DNA of 64,000 nucleotides. It comes from Methanospirillum lacunae. GTDB lineage: Archaea; Halobacteriota; Methanomicrobia; Methanomicrobiales; Methanospirillaceae. The DNA lies in NCBI RefSeq assembly GCF_003173355.1, contig NZ_QGMY01000007.1, forward strand, positions 1 through 64,000. Reading direction: 5' to 3'. Numbering within the stretch: the stretch's first letter is position 1; each line of letters opens with the position of its first letter. The notes under the pieces were generated by a model that worked only from the letters and a program-made list of their open reading frames with translations, was not told where the DNA came from and ran no database searches. The position numbers and the translations under genes are program-made. This document shows positions 9,596 to 18,360 of this stretch, piece after piece.

Positions 9596-11398
9596 ATGAG
9601 TTACAGATTTTTTACAATGCTATGCTGGACGCTGGTTATACTCACAATTTTGAGTCCAGGCGCTCTGGCAGGTAAAACAAACTTAGAGACATCGGGAGTT
9701 CTTGAGAACAATTCATCTCTTCAGAATCTCTCCGATAATCAGGAACAGATCAATGCTTCAGTATCTGCTGAAACAACACTCATAGGTAAGAACACAGTTC
9801 AGGTTAAATCTTCATCACCTCTTCAGGTTTCTGCAGAATATGTACCAGAACATGTGATCGTAAGATACAAAACCGACACAATAAGTACAATGTCGGCATT
9901 GCCTTCAGTGATGTCAACCGCAAATGCTGAAGTCGGTGCATCGGTGATGACTGATTATTCTGAGGCAGGTCTTCCCGGAATGCAGGTCGTTCAGGTCAAA
10001 GGTGTTCCTGTAGACAAGGCAATCCAGGAGTACACCGCCAATCCAAATGTTCTTTATGCAGAACCTGATTATCTGGTCTCGTTACCACAGGAGCAGTCTG
10101 ATAAGGTTTCAGCAAAGGTAGAGAGCGTTGAGATGGCATCCATGCGGACACCAAACGATCCAAGTTTCTCACTTCAATGGGGTCTGAAGAATTCAGGTCA
10201 GGGACCATTTTATGGAAAATCTGGCGCTGATATTAAAGCATCAGATGCATGGGGAACTACAACAGGCTCTTCTTCTGTGATAATCGCAGTGGTTGATACC
10301 GGGGTTGATTATACCCACTCTGACCTCGCTGCAAACATCTGGACAAATTCAGGTGAAATTCCTAACAACGGAATTGATGATGACGGAAATGGATACATCG
10401 ACGATGTCAGGGGTTGGAATTTTGTTTCAAACAGCAACAACCCGATGGATGACCACGGACATGGAACACACTGTGCTGGGACCATCGCAGCTGTAGGGAA
10501 CAATAATATCGGCATCACAGGAGTCTGCTGGAATGCGAAAATAATGCCACTGAAATTCCTTGACTCAACAGGAAACGGACGTGTGTCTAACGCGATTTCT
10601 GCTATCCTGTATGCAAACAAAAAAGGAGCCCAGGTCATCTCAAATTCATGGGGAGGAACCCAGTATACTCAGGCACTCAAGGATGCAATAGATGCCTCAT
10701 CTGCTGTCGTTGTCTGTGCAGCAGGAAACAGCGGACAGAACTCAGACACAAATCCACAGTACCCTGCAGCGATGAGTAGTAGTAACATCATTTCAGTAGC
10801 AGCAACAGACAGCAAAGATAATCTGGCGAGTTTTTCAAACTATGGCTCGTCTTCAGTTGATCTTGCAGCACCTGGAGTGACGATCTATAGTACATACAAA
10901 AATAACCAGTACCAGTATCTTTCAGGAACATCCATGGCAACACCTTTTGTATCTGGAGTTGCCGGGTTGGTCAAGGCTGCCAATCCCTCATTGTCAAAGA
11001 ACCAGGTAAGAGATCGGATCTTAAACACAGTAGATAAACTCAGTTCACTCTCTGGTAAAGTAGCAACAGGAGGCAGGTTAAATGCAGCTTCAGCGGTGGG
11101 ATCGGTTTCACCATCACCAACGGTCACTCCCACACCTACTTCACAGCCGGGTGTTCTGACTGCTTCTTTCATGGCATCACCAGTGAGTGGTAGAATCCCA
11201 TTAAGAGTACAGTTCATTGACACTTCTATCGGACAACCAACTACATGGGCATGGAACTTTGGTGACGGGGGTTACTCATATCAGAAGAATCCGGTCTACA
11301 CGTTTACCAAGAAAGGGGCGTATTCTGTGCGGCTTACAATAAGTAGATCCGGAAAAATGAGCACTGCATATAAGAGCAGGTATATCACTGCATATTAA
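9596..11398 (+). CDS. Secreted subtilisin-like serine protease with PKD domain
   Basis: S8-family peptidase, 600 residues from the ATG at 9596. A signal peptide covers about residues 1-26 (hydrophobic core TLVILTILSPGALAG) and an inhibitor-I9-like propeptide lies at about 70-160. The catalytic triad is Asp234 (VVDTGVDYTH), His289 (GHGTHCAG) and Ser446 (GTSMATPF), with the oxyanion Asn in SNSWGG. A Pro/Thr linker (about 500-518) leads to one PKD domain at the C-terminus (AWNFGDGG). An in-frame ATG at 9521 would add 25 residues before the signal peptide; the TATA position slightly favours it, the signal peptide favours 9596. It probably degrades protein outside the cell or matures surface proteins. 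Confidence 0.93.
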   Translation: MSYRFFTMLCWTLVILTILSPGALAGKTNLETSGVLENNSSLQNLSDNQEQINASVSAETTLIGKNTVQVKSSSPLQVSAEYVPEHVIVRYKTDTISTMSALPSVMSTANAEVGASVMTDYSEAGLPGMQVVQVKGVPVDKAIQEYTANPNVLYAEPDYLVSLPQEQSDKVSAKVESVEMASMRTPNDPSFSLQWGLKNSGQGPFYGKSGADIKASDAWGTTTGSSSVIIAVVDTGVDYTHSDLAANIWTNSGEIPNNGIDDDGNGYIDDVRGWNFVSNSNNPMDDHGHGTHCAGTIAAVGNNNIGITGVCWNAKIMPLKFLDSTGNGRVSNAISAILYANKKGAQVISNSWGGTQYTQALKDAIDASSAVVVCAAGNSGQNSDTNPQYPAAMSSSNIISVAATDSKDNLASFSNYGSSSVDLAAPGVTIYSTYKNNQYQYLSGTSMATPFVSGVAGLVKAANPSLSKNQVRDRILNTVDKLSSLSGKVATGGRLNAASAVGSVSPSPTVTPTPTSQPGVLTASFMASPVSGRIPLRVQFIDTSIGQPTTWAWNFGDGGYSYQKNPVYTFTKKGAYSVRLTISRSGKMSTAYKSRYITAY

Positions 11399-12093
11399 CA
11401 ATGATCTGAAAATGTTCTGCATTTTCATTCATTTGCCTGAAATTAACCCTCAATTCTTTTTTTAAGAGCAAAGATTTCCCACCTTCAAAAACGGAGATTT
11501 TTTATTAATGACTTTTATTGCCTACAACTCCGATTATTACCACACTACTAAGGAAAATATGAGAGATTTTTTGGCCGAATCAAATATGACGGGAGGTACT
11601 ATAAGAACAAACCACTTTTATGAGGCACGCGCAAGAGTTCCCGCCAGAATATTGAAGACTCCAGTAGAAAAAAAGGGGTTATTATACTCTTCGTGCCGCG
11701 CTCCAGGTACAGGCAAACATCCACATATGGACATTTAGTCCAACACAAATTCCGACTTTTCTAAAGAATTTGTGTGATATCACACATTTAGTATACGCAT
11801 GAAAACCGGGAGATAATAATCATCACATAGAGATAGTACACTAGATAACAAATTGAATCAGAATGACTTGAAGACAAAAAGGGAATTAATAACCATATAA
11901 GCCCCAAAATTGTAATTGAATGCTGAAAAAAAACATGAGGTAAATTACCAGTATTATTATCCCAACTGGATTATTATTGCCTAAATAAAAAAATTAGGAA
12001 CTAAGAATTCATCCAGTGGAAATCGGAATTCAAAAGAAAAATCACAACCCACATAGACAGAAAACAGAATCACTAAAAAAATTACAAGCCGTA
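11399..12093. other. Gene-poor AT-rich intergenic region
   Basis: Between the convergent protease and HAD genes I see no convincing gene. One 76-codon plus-strand frame (11508-11738) has no SD, a composition unlike neighbours and no recognisable motif, so it is not called. The region holds a perfect 16-bp palindrome at 11771-11786 (listed separately). The last 200 bp are A-rich on the plus strand. Confidence 0.6.
11771..11786. repeat. Perfect 16-bp palindrome
   Basis: TGTGTGATATCACACA is a perfect inverted repeat with no spacer, lying in an AT-rich gap far from any start codon. Its form fits a dimeric helix-turn-helix binding site, but no promoter or target gene is obvious nearby. Confidence 0.5.
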
Positions 12094-12759
12094 TCAGGAT
12101 ATGCCCAGGATAGGAATGATACTTTCAAACTGATCGATCACTGAATCAGGGATAACACCTTTTGAATATTCTTCAGAAAGCCGATTGCCATATCGGGCAT
12201 GAATCCCGTACATACCCACAATTTGAGCAGGGGCAATATCATTAATCAGGTTATCTCCGAGAACACAAATCCTGCAAGTGGGATGATTCATGATCTCTGC
12301 TGCCAACTGATAAACTTCAGGGGAAGGCTTCTTTTTCCCAATAATATCAGGAGTTATGAGTGAGGAAATAAGATTTCTAACACCGATCAATTTCAGCCGC
12401 TCTTCTGCATGGCAGGATAAGGCATTTGTTACAGCCCCTATTCGAATACCAGCATGGAATATTTGTTGCAGTCCTGATACTACACCAGGATATGGAATAA
12501 TATTCACATTTTTTATTCTTTCAAACTCATCACAAACTACTTTGAGAGTTGATTCATCCTCAATGCCGACAAGGTTTAGGTATTCAATAAGTGCCTCCCG
12601 GCTTTCAACCCCATGCGGCGAAAAGATCAAAGATCGAATCAAATCTTCAGATTCACCGATTCCAATTAAGGAAATAACTGCCCGGGATGCACATTCCATT
12701 GCAGCGGCAAAATCGTAGAGTGTATTATCCAGATCAGTAAGAAACACATCAAATTTCAT
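12094..12759 (-). CDS. HAD-superfamily phosphatase (phosphoglycolate phosphatase/nucleotidase-like)
   Basis: A 221-residue HAD hydrolase. Motif I is DLDNT with nucleophile Asp9 and acid Asp11. Motif II is at VTNALS, the motif III lysine in KKKPSPEVY, and motif IV in CVLGDNLINDI. A helical cap lies between residues 15 and 85. Such enzymes dephosphorylate small metabolites; the pattern resembles pyrimidine 5'-nucleotidase/Gph-like members, and the substrate is not determined. An upstream in-frame ATG (12822) would add 21 residues, but the nucleophile sits 9 residues from the ATG at 12759, which is usual for the family. Confidence 0.85.
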   Translation of the reverse strand: MKFDVFLTDLDNTLYDFAAAMECASRAVISLIGIGESEDLIRSLIFSPHGVESREALIEYLNLVGIEDESTLKVVCDEFERIKNVNIIPYPGVVSGLQQIFHAGIRIGAVTNALSCHAEERLKLIGVRNLISSLITPDIIGKKKPSPEVYQLAAEIMNHPTCRICVLGDNLINDIAPAQIVGMYGIHARYGNRLSEEYSKGVIPDSVIDQFESIIPILGIS

Positions 12760-12877
12760 GGGAATGATTGAAGATGTATCATCACCCTTCCTGATACACA
12801 GACATAACATTTTCCTTAACACCCATATCAGATCTCCCCATGATCATGTTCTTCTCGCCATGTGAGAAACGACTAGT

Positions 12878-13378
12878 ATGAACTATTCAATCATAACAGG
12901 AGGAATACTTGCTATTGCATTTCTTCTCTCTGTTTCTGCAGTAGTCGCAGTAGAGCCGTCGGCTATATATCCCTCGCTTAAAGTTTCAAATACCTCACAG
13001 CCATATGAGGACCAGGCCTTCCAAGAGCGCGCTGATTATGCTATAAAAAACCTCACAAATCCTTTACCTAAAGATAACAACCTCATGGAACTCCAGTCAG
13101 TTTATTATGAGCTGGTAAAAAAGAATGTGAAACCTGAATTTTATGGAGAAGCTAAAAATATCACACAATTTATCTTCTATGACATGAAAGCGGGAGAAGG
13201 AATACAGGAATATAAAGATACGACTCATACCGCAAACAACCGGATTGAATCACGAGATGATGTCGGAAACCAGGCATATGCAGATCTTGATGCCGCCAAA
13301 CAGGCATGGAAAAAGATTAGTAAACGCTACCCCGACTACACCCCAGATTTTCTAGCTGGTGACGGAAGATCTTCATAA
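12878..13378 (+). CDS. Secreted protein of unknown function
   Basis: A 166-residue protein with a clear signal peptide (residues 1-25, hydrophobic core GGILAIAFLLSVSAVVAV). The mature part is helical and charged, with three N-glycosylation sequons (NTS, NLT, NIT). It has no cysteines and no enzymatic motif. I do not recognise the family. It is transcribed divergently from the HAD gene and ends just before a hairpin terminator, so it is probably monocistronic. An extracytoplasmic location is the only functional statement that can be supported. Confidence 0.75.
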   Translation: MNYSIITGGILAIAFLLSVSAVVAVEPSAIYPSLKVSNTSQPYEDQAFQERADYAIKNLTNPLPKDNNLMELQSVYYELVKKNVKPEFYGEAKNITQFIFYDMKAGEGIQEYKDTTHTANNRIESRDDVGNQAYADLDAAKQAWKKISKRYPDYTPDFLAGDGRSS

Positions 13379-13387
13379 AGACCAAAA

Positions 13388-13432
13388 GGTGAACCATTCA
13401 GGTTCACTCCCTATCAAATAACTATCTTTTTT
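13388..13432 (+). terminator. Hairpin and T-run after the secreted protein gene
   Basis: GTGAACC (13389-13395) and GGTTCAC (13401-13407) form a perfect 7-bp stem with a 5-nt loop. A run of six T (13427-13432) follows 20 nt later, in the short gap before the next gene. Confidence 0.5.
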
Positions 13433-13455
13433 GCTTCACTCCACAATCCTTGTAC

Positions 13456-14106
13456 ATGGACAGGAGCGAGATAGAGGCCCTGGCAGATATTGCATACGGG
13501 ATCTTTGAGCACTATCTTACAACCCAGTTTCATAACAGAAAAAAACCACTCTACCGTTTAGTAGAAGACGGTACACCTTTTCAAAATGAATTCAATGAAA
13601 TATATTCCACATTCAAGGAACTCTATCCAGAACTTGTAATCCATCTACAGGAACGATATCCATCTTCGGATGAGATGTATCGGCTTATCTGTGAAGGAGA
13701 GGGTGTCATCCCTACCAAAACTATCCAATCCTATTGGATCATTCAGGATGCGCCTGATACTGACCCCCATGCTACAGAGGATGATAAAGCAGGAAAGTGG
13801 CTTATCTTCGTCCCGCCAGACCAGGTCGATGATATATGGAAGAAAATTCGTGATTTAACCTGGCAGAATGAACTGGGTATCTCTGCCAAAGTATCAACAT
13901 CCAAGAGGAATCCTGATTCCCGCGATTACCGCAAAGTCATGTATGTGTACACTGCTGACTGGGAGAATGAAGAAGAGGTCATGCGGGTGCGCGAAAAGCT
14001 TCGCTCAATTGGAATAGCAGACAGGATAGGATACAAACGCAACATTGAAACCTTTAAAGGCGAATATGCCTCAAAAGGAAAAAGAGTAACGTATTATAAC
14101 GCCTGA
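13456..14106 (+). CDS. Bles03/DUF1917-like protein
   Basis: A 216-residue cytosolic protein. The C-terminal two thirds (about residues 90-215) match what I recall of the DUF1917/Bles03 family: WIIQDAPDTDP, GKWLIFVPPDQVDDIWKKI, GISAKVSTSK, VMYVYTADWENEEEVMRVREKLR and YKRNIETFKGEYA. Some databases name this family a putative phosphothreonine lyase domain protein; no activity has been shown that I know of. The N-terminal ~90 residues look helical and are less familiar. The ATG at 13456 is chosen over a TTG two codons upstream; neither has a good SD. Confidence 0.8.
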   Translation: MDRSEIEALADIAYGIFEHYLTTQFHNRKKPLYRLVEDGTPFQNEFNEIYSTFKELYPELVIHLQERYPSSDEMYRLICEGEGVIPTKTIQSYWIIQDAPDTDPHATEDDKAGKWLIFVPPDQVDDIWKKIRDLTWQNELGISAKVSTSKRNPDSRDYRKVMYVYTADWENEEEVMRVREKLRSIGIADRIGYKRNIETFKGEYASKGKRVTYYNA

Positions 14107-14116
14107 ATTATCAGGC
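14101..14116. terminator. Hairpin shared by convergent gene ends
   Basis: GCCTGA-ATTA-TCAGGC is a perfect 6-bp stem spanning the stop codons of the DUF1917-like gene (plus) and rpl40e (minus). It could end or protect both transcripts; that function is inferred from position. Confidence 0.4.
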
Positions 14117-14257
14117 TTTACGCTCTTTGTTCTTTGGTCTCAGATTTTTATAACCGCACTTTCTGCATGCTGTTGCACGGACAGGATTTCGTGCGTTACA
14201 GTGCATACAAACTTTAACATTTAGCAGACGTGCTTCTGCCTCAGGAAAACGTGCCAT
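14111..14257 (-). CDS. rpl40e: Large ribosomal subunit protein eL40 (L40e)
   Basis: A 48-residue ribosomal protein with an intact C4 zinc ribbon ([19 protein letters not shown]) flanked by basic tails. It begins [13 protein letters not shown], typical of archaeal L40e. The start is supported by GGAG about 6 nt before the ATG and by a TATA-like sequence (CTTTATAGG on the minus strand, 14284-14292) about 31 nt upstream. It lies downstream of rdgB in the conserved translation cluster but appears to have its own promoter. Confidence 0.93.
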   Translation of the reverse strand: MARFPEAEARLLNVKVCMHCNARNPVRATACRKCGYKNLRPKNKERKA

Positions 14258-14383
14258 GATATTACTCCACTCGAACTATCTGTCCTATAAAGAAGGTGCT
14301 TACTTCACATAAGTGTTATGGAGATGCGTGTCATTAATATCCAGAGATCAACTCCGGAGATCTCCACACCACTTGCCTGCAGT

Positions 14384-14923
14384 TCACCGTGTAACTAACC
14401 AGTTCCGTAGTGCAAGAAAGCCTCTGCTCCTGTGAGAGATAGCATTCTTCTCTTCTTCACTCATCTCTGCAAGAGTCTTCCCACCTACTGAAAATATCGG
14501 ATCATACCCAAATCCGTGTACTCCCTTCGGGGACACGACAGTACCATCGATTCTGCCCACAAATACTGATACACCATCTTCATCAGCGTAAGCAATACCT
14601 GTTTCAAACCAGGCAGACTTGTCTGTCTTATCTGAAAGCAGGCAAAGTATACCCTCATTTCCAATGGTTTTTTGAACGAATGCGGCACAGGAACCGGGAA
14701 ACCCGTTCAATGCAGAGACAAAAAATCCGGTATCGTCAGTGATTACCGGGCGGCCGAGTTTTTCATACGCGTATGCTGCCTTGCCTTTTGCCACCTCGGC
14801 AACCGAATCATTTCGAATCTCCGGGCATTCCAGTTCCACATGCTCCACCTCGGCGATCCCGTTCAAGATACCGGCTGCTTCACGTGCTTTATGTAAATTA
14901 CTGGTGACAAAAGTTATTTTCAC
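14384..14923 (-). CDS. rdgB: XTP/dITP pyrophosphatase (Ham1/RdgB family)
   Basis: House-cleaning nucleotidase that hydrolyses dITP, ITP and XTP to monophosphates and keeps damaged purines out of nucleic acids. The 179-residue length is normal. Visible motifs are the N-terminal TSNLHKAREA, ITDDTGFFVSALNGFPG with catalytic Asp residues, the GYDPIF segment and the SHRSRG motif at the C-terminus. The ATG overlaps the kae1-bud32 stop (ATGA), so it is translationally coupled as the last gene of that operon. Confidence 0.95.
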   Translation of the reverse strand: MKITFVTSNLHKAREAAGILNGIAEVEHVELECPEIRNDSVAEVAKGKAAYAYEKLGRPVITDDTGFFVSALNGFPGSCAAFVQKTIGNEGILCLLSDKTDKSAWFETGIAYADEDGVSVFVGRIDGTVVSPKGVHGFGYDPIFSVGGKTLAEMSEEEKNAISHRSRGFLALRNWLVTR

Positions 14924-16494
14924 AAATACCGGCCCCGCATATCTATTTCATGCTCACGAATAAGAACATCGTCAGCTTCCGAAAATGTTTCTCTGTACCC
15001 ATCGATGAACGCTTCTTTTAGATGGATTTCATCTGGTGCTGTACTTTCAAGTACCTGGAACAGGACATGGATGTCAACCCCGCGTGCCTCAATTTCGGTT
15101 GAGGTATACCCAAGCCCGAAATCGATGAGATAACATCGATCATTCTTGAGAATCATATTACTGGTTGTCAGATCGCCATGGACTATTCCGGCATTATGGA
15201 GGTGACCCACCATTCTGCCTGCTTCTTTTAATACAGAAGATGAAAGAGCATCCTTGAGAATTGTCCCATCTATACGTTCCATTACAATGGTATCTGCAGT
15301 AATATCGCTCATAATTGGAGTAGGTACCCCAAATCGCCGGGCTTCCGAAATCAATCGTGCTTCAGCCCTTGTGCGTTCAGTAATGAGACGATGATCAAGA
15401 TCAGGATGGCGATAGTGTTTGCCAACCCGCCGTTTTATCACTGATTGTTCGCAGATCTCAACAACTGCTTCAGCACCTCTAGTACAGTTTTCATTATCGG
15501 AAGAGCAATCCGGATTATGTGTTGGAATGGTACTACGCCAGGTGACAGGCACCTGATCTGCACGATATGACGGATTAACCCTGGAGTCCTTTACCTCAAG
15601 AATAGATCCATGTTCCAGCATTATCCGTCCGGTGTATGCTATCATTGCTCCATTGTCTCCAAGAAACTGCATTTCAGGAACTGCAAACGAGGCTCCCCTA
15701 GCTTCACACATAATCCGGAGCATCTCCTGAAGACGACGGTTAGCACCAACACCCCCAACAAGAATAACCTCATTCTTACCAGTCTGTGAGAGTGCCCGTT
15801 CAGTCACTTCCACACACATTGCAAAGGCAGTCTCCTGAAGACTGTAACAGACATTAGCAATGGATTCATGCGAATCTTTAGCCGCACTGATAAGACCTGA
15901 AAATGCCAGATCCATTCCCTTCACCGTATAGGGAAGAGGAATGTATGTTCCATCCTTGGCAAGTTTCTCTATCTGCGGACCGCCAGGGTGTGACAAACCC
16001 TTACTCCTGGCAAACTTATCGATAGCATTACCGATACCGATGTCAAGAGTCTCGCCAAAGATCCGGTACCGGTTATTCAGGTACCCGAAAACCTGCGTGT
16101 TTGCACCACTGGCATACAGGACAATCGGATCTTCAAATCCAGATGCATACCTTCCGATCTCAACGTGAGCAACACAATGGTTCACACCGATTAGGGGTAC
16201 CTTGAGTGAAAGCGCCAGAGCACGGGCAGCGGTGCCAACTATCCTTAAACAAGGACCAAGCCCCGGACCCTGGGAAAACGCAACTGCTACTGGCCGGGGA
16301 CCTTCATCAAGAACTGAACATATCAAGGCTCCAATCTCTGCAGCGTGATGCTGAGCTGCCTCACGCGGATGGATCCCACCAACTACTGGTTTATATGGTT
16401 TAGATTTCAGGCAAATGAGATCGGTATCAAAAATAGCAGCACTGAGATTCCAGGCAGTACCTTCGATCCCAAGCACCGGTCCTGATCTTTGCAT
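14920..16494 (-). CDS. kae1-bud32: Kae1-Bud32 fusion: tRNA threonylcarbamoyl transferase and KEOPS kinase
   Basis: A 524-residue fusion of two KEOPS subunits. Kae1 (about residues 1-325) transfers threonylcarbamoyl to A37 of ANN-decoding tRNAs; its metal ligands are His106 and His110 (VNHCVAHVE), with Gly-rich ASHD-type segments. Bud32 (about 335-524) is a small atypical kinase/ATPase with HGDLTTSN (catalytic Asp441) and DFG (Asp458), ending in the family's basic RGRYL tail. The fusion is common in methanogens. It overlaps the rps27ae stop by 1 nt and rdgB by 4 nt. Other KEOPS subunits are not in the window. Confidence 0.97.
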   Translation of the reverse strand: MQRSGPVLGIEGTAWNLSAAIFDTDLICLKSKPYKPVVGGIHPREAAQHHAAEIGALICSVLDEGPRPVAVAFSQGPGLGPCLRIVGTAARALALSLKVPLIGVNHCVAHVEIGRYASGFEDPIVLYASGANTQVFGYLNNRYRIFGETLDIGIGNAIDKFARSKGLSHPGGPQIEKLAKDGTYIPLPYTVKGMDLAFSGLISAAKDSHESIANVCYSLQETAFAMCVEVTERALSQTGKNEVILVGGVGANRRLQEMLRIMCEARGASFAVPEMQFLGDNGAMIAYTGRIMLEHGSILEVKDSRVNPSYRADQVPVTWRSTIPTHNPDCSSDNENCTRGAEAVVEICEQSVIKRRVGKHYRHPDLDHRLITERTRAEARLISEARRFGVPTPIMSDITADTIVMERIDGTILKDALSSSVLKEAGRMVGHLHNAGIVHGDLTTSNMILKNDRCYLIDFGLGYTSTEIEARGVDIHVLFQVLESTAPDEIHLKEAFIDGYRETFSEADDVLIREHEIDMRGRYL

Positions 16495-16682
16495 CAGGCT
16501 TTGTTCTTAAATTCGGTGTATCCGCACTTACCGCAGCTTGCACGATCCTTGTGCTCGCCCATAAAAACACCCGGACCACAGCGTGGACAGTACCGGCGTG
16601 ACGGGGTTGCAGTCTTTCCGCTTACAGTGAAGTATGCTGAACGTTTGACAGATGTCTTCTCTTTCTTACCTTTTGCTGCCAT
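16494..16682 (-). CDS. rps27ae: Small ribosomal subunit protein eS31 (S27ae)
   Basis: A 62-residue archaeal S27ae, equivalent to the ribosomal part of the eukaryotic ubiquitin-S27a fusion. It has a basic N-terminus ([10 protein letters not shown]) and a C4 zinc ribbon ([10 protein letters not shown]...CGKCGYTEF). It lies 12 bp downstream of rps24e and overlaps kae1-bud32, the usual archaeal gene order. Confidence 0.96.
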   Translation of the reverse strand: MAAKGKKEKTSVKRSAYFTVSGKTATPSRRYCPRCGPGVFMGEHKDRASCGKCGYTEFKNKA

Positions 16683-16694
16683 ACTTCAACCTCC

Positions 16695-17027
16695 TTAAGA
16701 TGCCTCCGCAGCGTCCTCAGACGGCGCATCCTGAGCACCAAAGACTTCTTCAGCAACCCCACCACGGGTCATGAGATAGGCGCGCTCAAGTTTCACCAAA
16801 TCTTCCTTGCTCTGGTAAACCCGGGCTGATCCGGTCAGAACACTGATTCCAAACCGGGACTTCATTGAGTCAAGAACAACCTGGTCTTTACCTGCATTCA
16901 CCATTGCAGCAAGCTTGGCCTGAACCAGCTTCCGCGATGGAGTTGCACCATTAAAATTGAGAGTGAACGCAACTTCCCTTCGGGAGAGGAGTTCATTCTG
17001 TTTATCAGAAGTAATTAAAATCTCCAT
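16695..17027 (-). CDS. rps24e: Small ribosomal subunit protein eS24 (S24e)
   Basis: A 110-residue S24e with typical segments: EILITSDKQNELLSRREV at the N-terminus, VVLDSMKSRFG in the middle, and GSARVYQSKEDLVKLE. The C-terminus is an acidic/Ala-rich tail (residues 98-110). GAGG stands about 6 nt before the ATG. It is between the dephospho-CoA kinase gene and rps27ae. Confidence 0.96.
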   Translation of the reverse strand: MEILITSDKQNELLSRREVAFTLNFNGATPSRKLVQAKLAAMVNAGKDQVVLDSMKSRFGISVLTGSARVYQSKEDLVKLERAYLMTRGGVAEEVFGAQDAPSEDAAEAS

Positions 17028-17073
17028 AGAGATCCTCTAGTTGTATGCGGTTCTAAAATATATACCTGCGCGG

Positions 17074-17571
17074 TCAGGTGGTTTCAGGGATTTTTTCAAA
17101 TTTTTCCAGAAAAGCCTGGGCTTGTTCACGTACCTGCGGCGAAATTTCGAGAACGACAACACCTTCTCCGGGCTGACCATAGAGGATCAGGGAGCTTATT
17201 GGAGATACCAGGGCGAGAGGAAGTACCGCAAGATCCTCTTCCCCCGATACCTGTATTACAATTCTGCCTGAATTAACCGCAGTTTTTGTTGCCAGGATTA
17301 ATTCATCGCTGATACACCCGGCAGGATTCTTCACATTGATGATCTGATATTCTGGAATTTCAACACCATTATGAGGACGCCGCATGGTCTGACCATCAAT
17401 AATGGCAATGACCGGTGGAGACCCTGCCAAAAGAAGATGCTCGGTTACAACATCGCCCACACTGTAAAAGAGTTTCCCGCTCAGAAGCGGAAGAACCGGA
17501 TCAAGAGAGGGATATAGGGTGCCGAAAGGTCGAGTAAAAAGATGCCGCTGATCTTCGGGGAGTTTTAGCAT
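17074..17571 (-). CDS. GTP-dependent dephospho-CoA kinase (DUF359)
   Basis: A 165-residue protein of the family once called DUF359, shown in archaea to be the GTP-dependent dephospho-CoA kinase that makes CoA. Recognisable segments are the N-terminal RPFGTLYP, SVGDVVTEHLL, PVIAIIDGQTMR and VSGEEDLAVLPLAL with GQPGEGVVV. Its place between spt4 and rps24e is the conserved archaeal order and supports the call. The start codon overlaps the spt4 stop (TAATG). Confidence 0.9.
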   Translation of the reverse strand: MLKLPEDQRHLFTRPFGTLYPSLDPVLPLLSGKLFYSVGDVVTEHLLLAGSPPVIAIIDGQTMRRPHNGVEIPEYQIINVKNPAGCISDELILATKTAVNSGRIVIQVSGEEDLAVLPLALVSPISSLILYGQPGEGVVVLEISPQVREQAQAFLEKFEKIPETT

Positions 17572-17774
17572 TAGCGGACCTTAAGCGCATATCTCCCAGG
17601 GAGGGTGATATTCATTCGTTTAGCGACATCGCTGTGTTCAGGATCGATAATAACCAGGTACCCGGTCCAATCAGTGGTAAGATTGTTTGTACCGCAGATA
17701 GAGCAGGATGATCCTTCAACCACCCTGTGGCATTCACGACACACAGACAACTGTTTCTTCTTTGTCGCGGCCAT
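17571..17774 (-). CDS. spt4: Transcription elongation factor Spt4 (RpoE'')
   Basis: A 67-residue zinc protein that pairs with Spt5 (archaeal NusG) and raises RNA polymerase processivity. It has the C4 site CRECH...CSICG followed by TDWTGYLVIIDPEHS. The ATG at 17774 is preferred over a TTG two codons upstream; it overlaps the rpoE stop region. Spt5 is not in the window. Confidence 0.94.
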   Translation of the reverse strand: MAATKKKQLSVCRECHRVVEGSSCSICGTNNLTTDWTGYLVIIDPEHSDVAKRMNITLPGRYALKVR

Positions 17775-17776
17775 AA

Positions 17777-18358
17777 TCAAGCAGTTCCGCCATTTTCTTT
17801 CTCTTTCTGTTCGGCCTTCATGTCCTCATCAAGCCACACAAGGCTGCCAAGGCCTGCCTGTCGCATGGTAAGACCGATCTTGCTTTCACGTGGTTCACGC
17901 TCACTCAGAGAGAGAGTCACAACACGTGCTCTGACAACATCACCAACCCCGATATGACGATTTGAATCCTGGCAGATAAGTTGGGAATTCTTCTCATCAT
18001 AACTGATGTATTCATCAGAGATCTGGCTTACGTGAAGCATTGCATCAATCGGACCGAGGCTTACGAACGCACCAAAACTTGTTGTCTCAACAACAATACC
18101 CTCAATGATCTCCTGGAGAGTAAGCCTGATTGCAAGCCCTTCAAAATCAACATCGTAAAAGACTGCTCCATCACCCGGAATCATCTCTCCCTCGCCAATC
18201 CGGGCCACTTTAGTCACGGCAATGAAGATTCCAATCTCCTTGTCAATACTCCCCTCAAGTTGTTCCTGGAGCACATCCAGAATGACGGTCTCAAGATCCT
18301 CACCAAGACGGTTTGGAGGAACCCTGACCTTATCAAACATCTTCAGTCTGTAATACAT
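17777..18358 (-). CDS. rpoE: RNA polymerase subunit Rpo7 (RpoE')
   Basis: A 193-residue archaeal Rpo7, half of the Rpo4/Rpo7 stalk that binds nascent RNA. The N-terminal tip domain (residues 1-80: MYYRLKMFDKVRVPPNRLG) and the C-terminal S1/OB domain (about 82-180: GIVVETTSFGAFVSLGPIDAMLH) are both clear. The SD GGAG precedes the ATG by about 6 nt, just after the PIN gene. Gene order with spt4 is the archaeal norm. Confidence 0.97.
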   Translation of the reverse strand: MYYRLKMFDKVRVPPNRLGEDLETVILDVLQEQLEGSIDKEIGIFIAVTKVARIGEGEMIPGDGAVFYDVDFEGLAIRLTLQEIIEGIVVETTSFGAFVSLGPIDAMLHVSQISDEYISYDEKNSQLICQDSNRHIGVGDVVRARVVTLSLSEREPRESKIGLTMRQAGLGSLVWLDEDMKAEQKEKENGGTA

Positions 18359-18360
18359 CT

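Noticed and set aside
11508-11738. 76-codon plus-strand frame in the gene-poor region
   Set aside because: No SD, no TATA at suitable distance and no recognisable features; the chance of a random frame of this length in AT-rich DNA is high.
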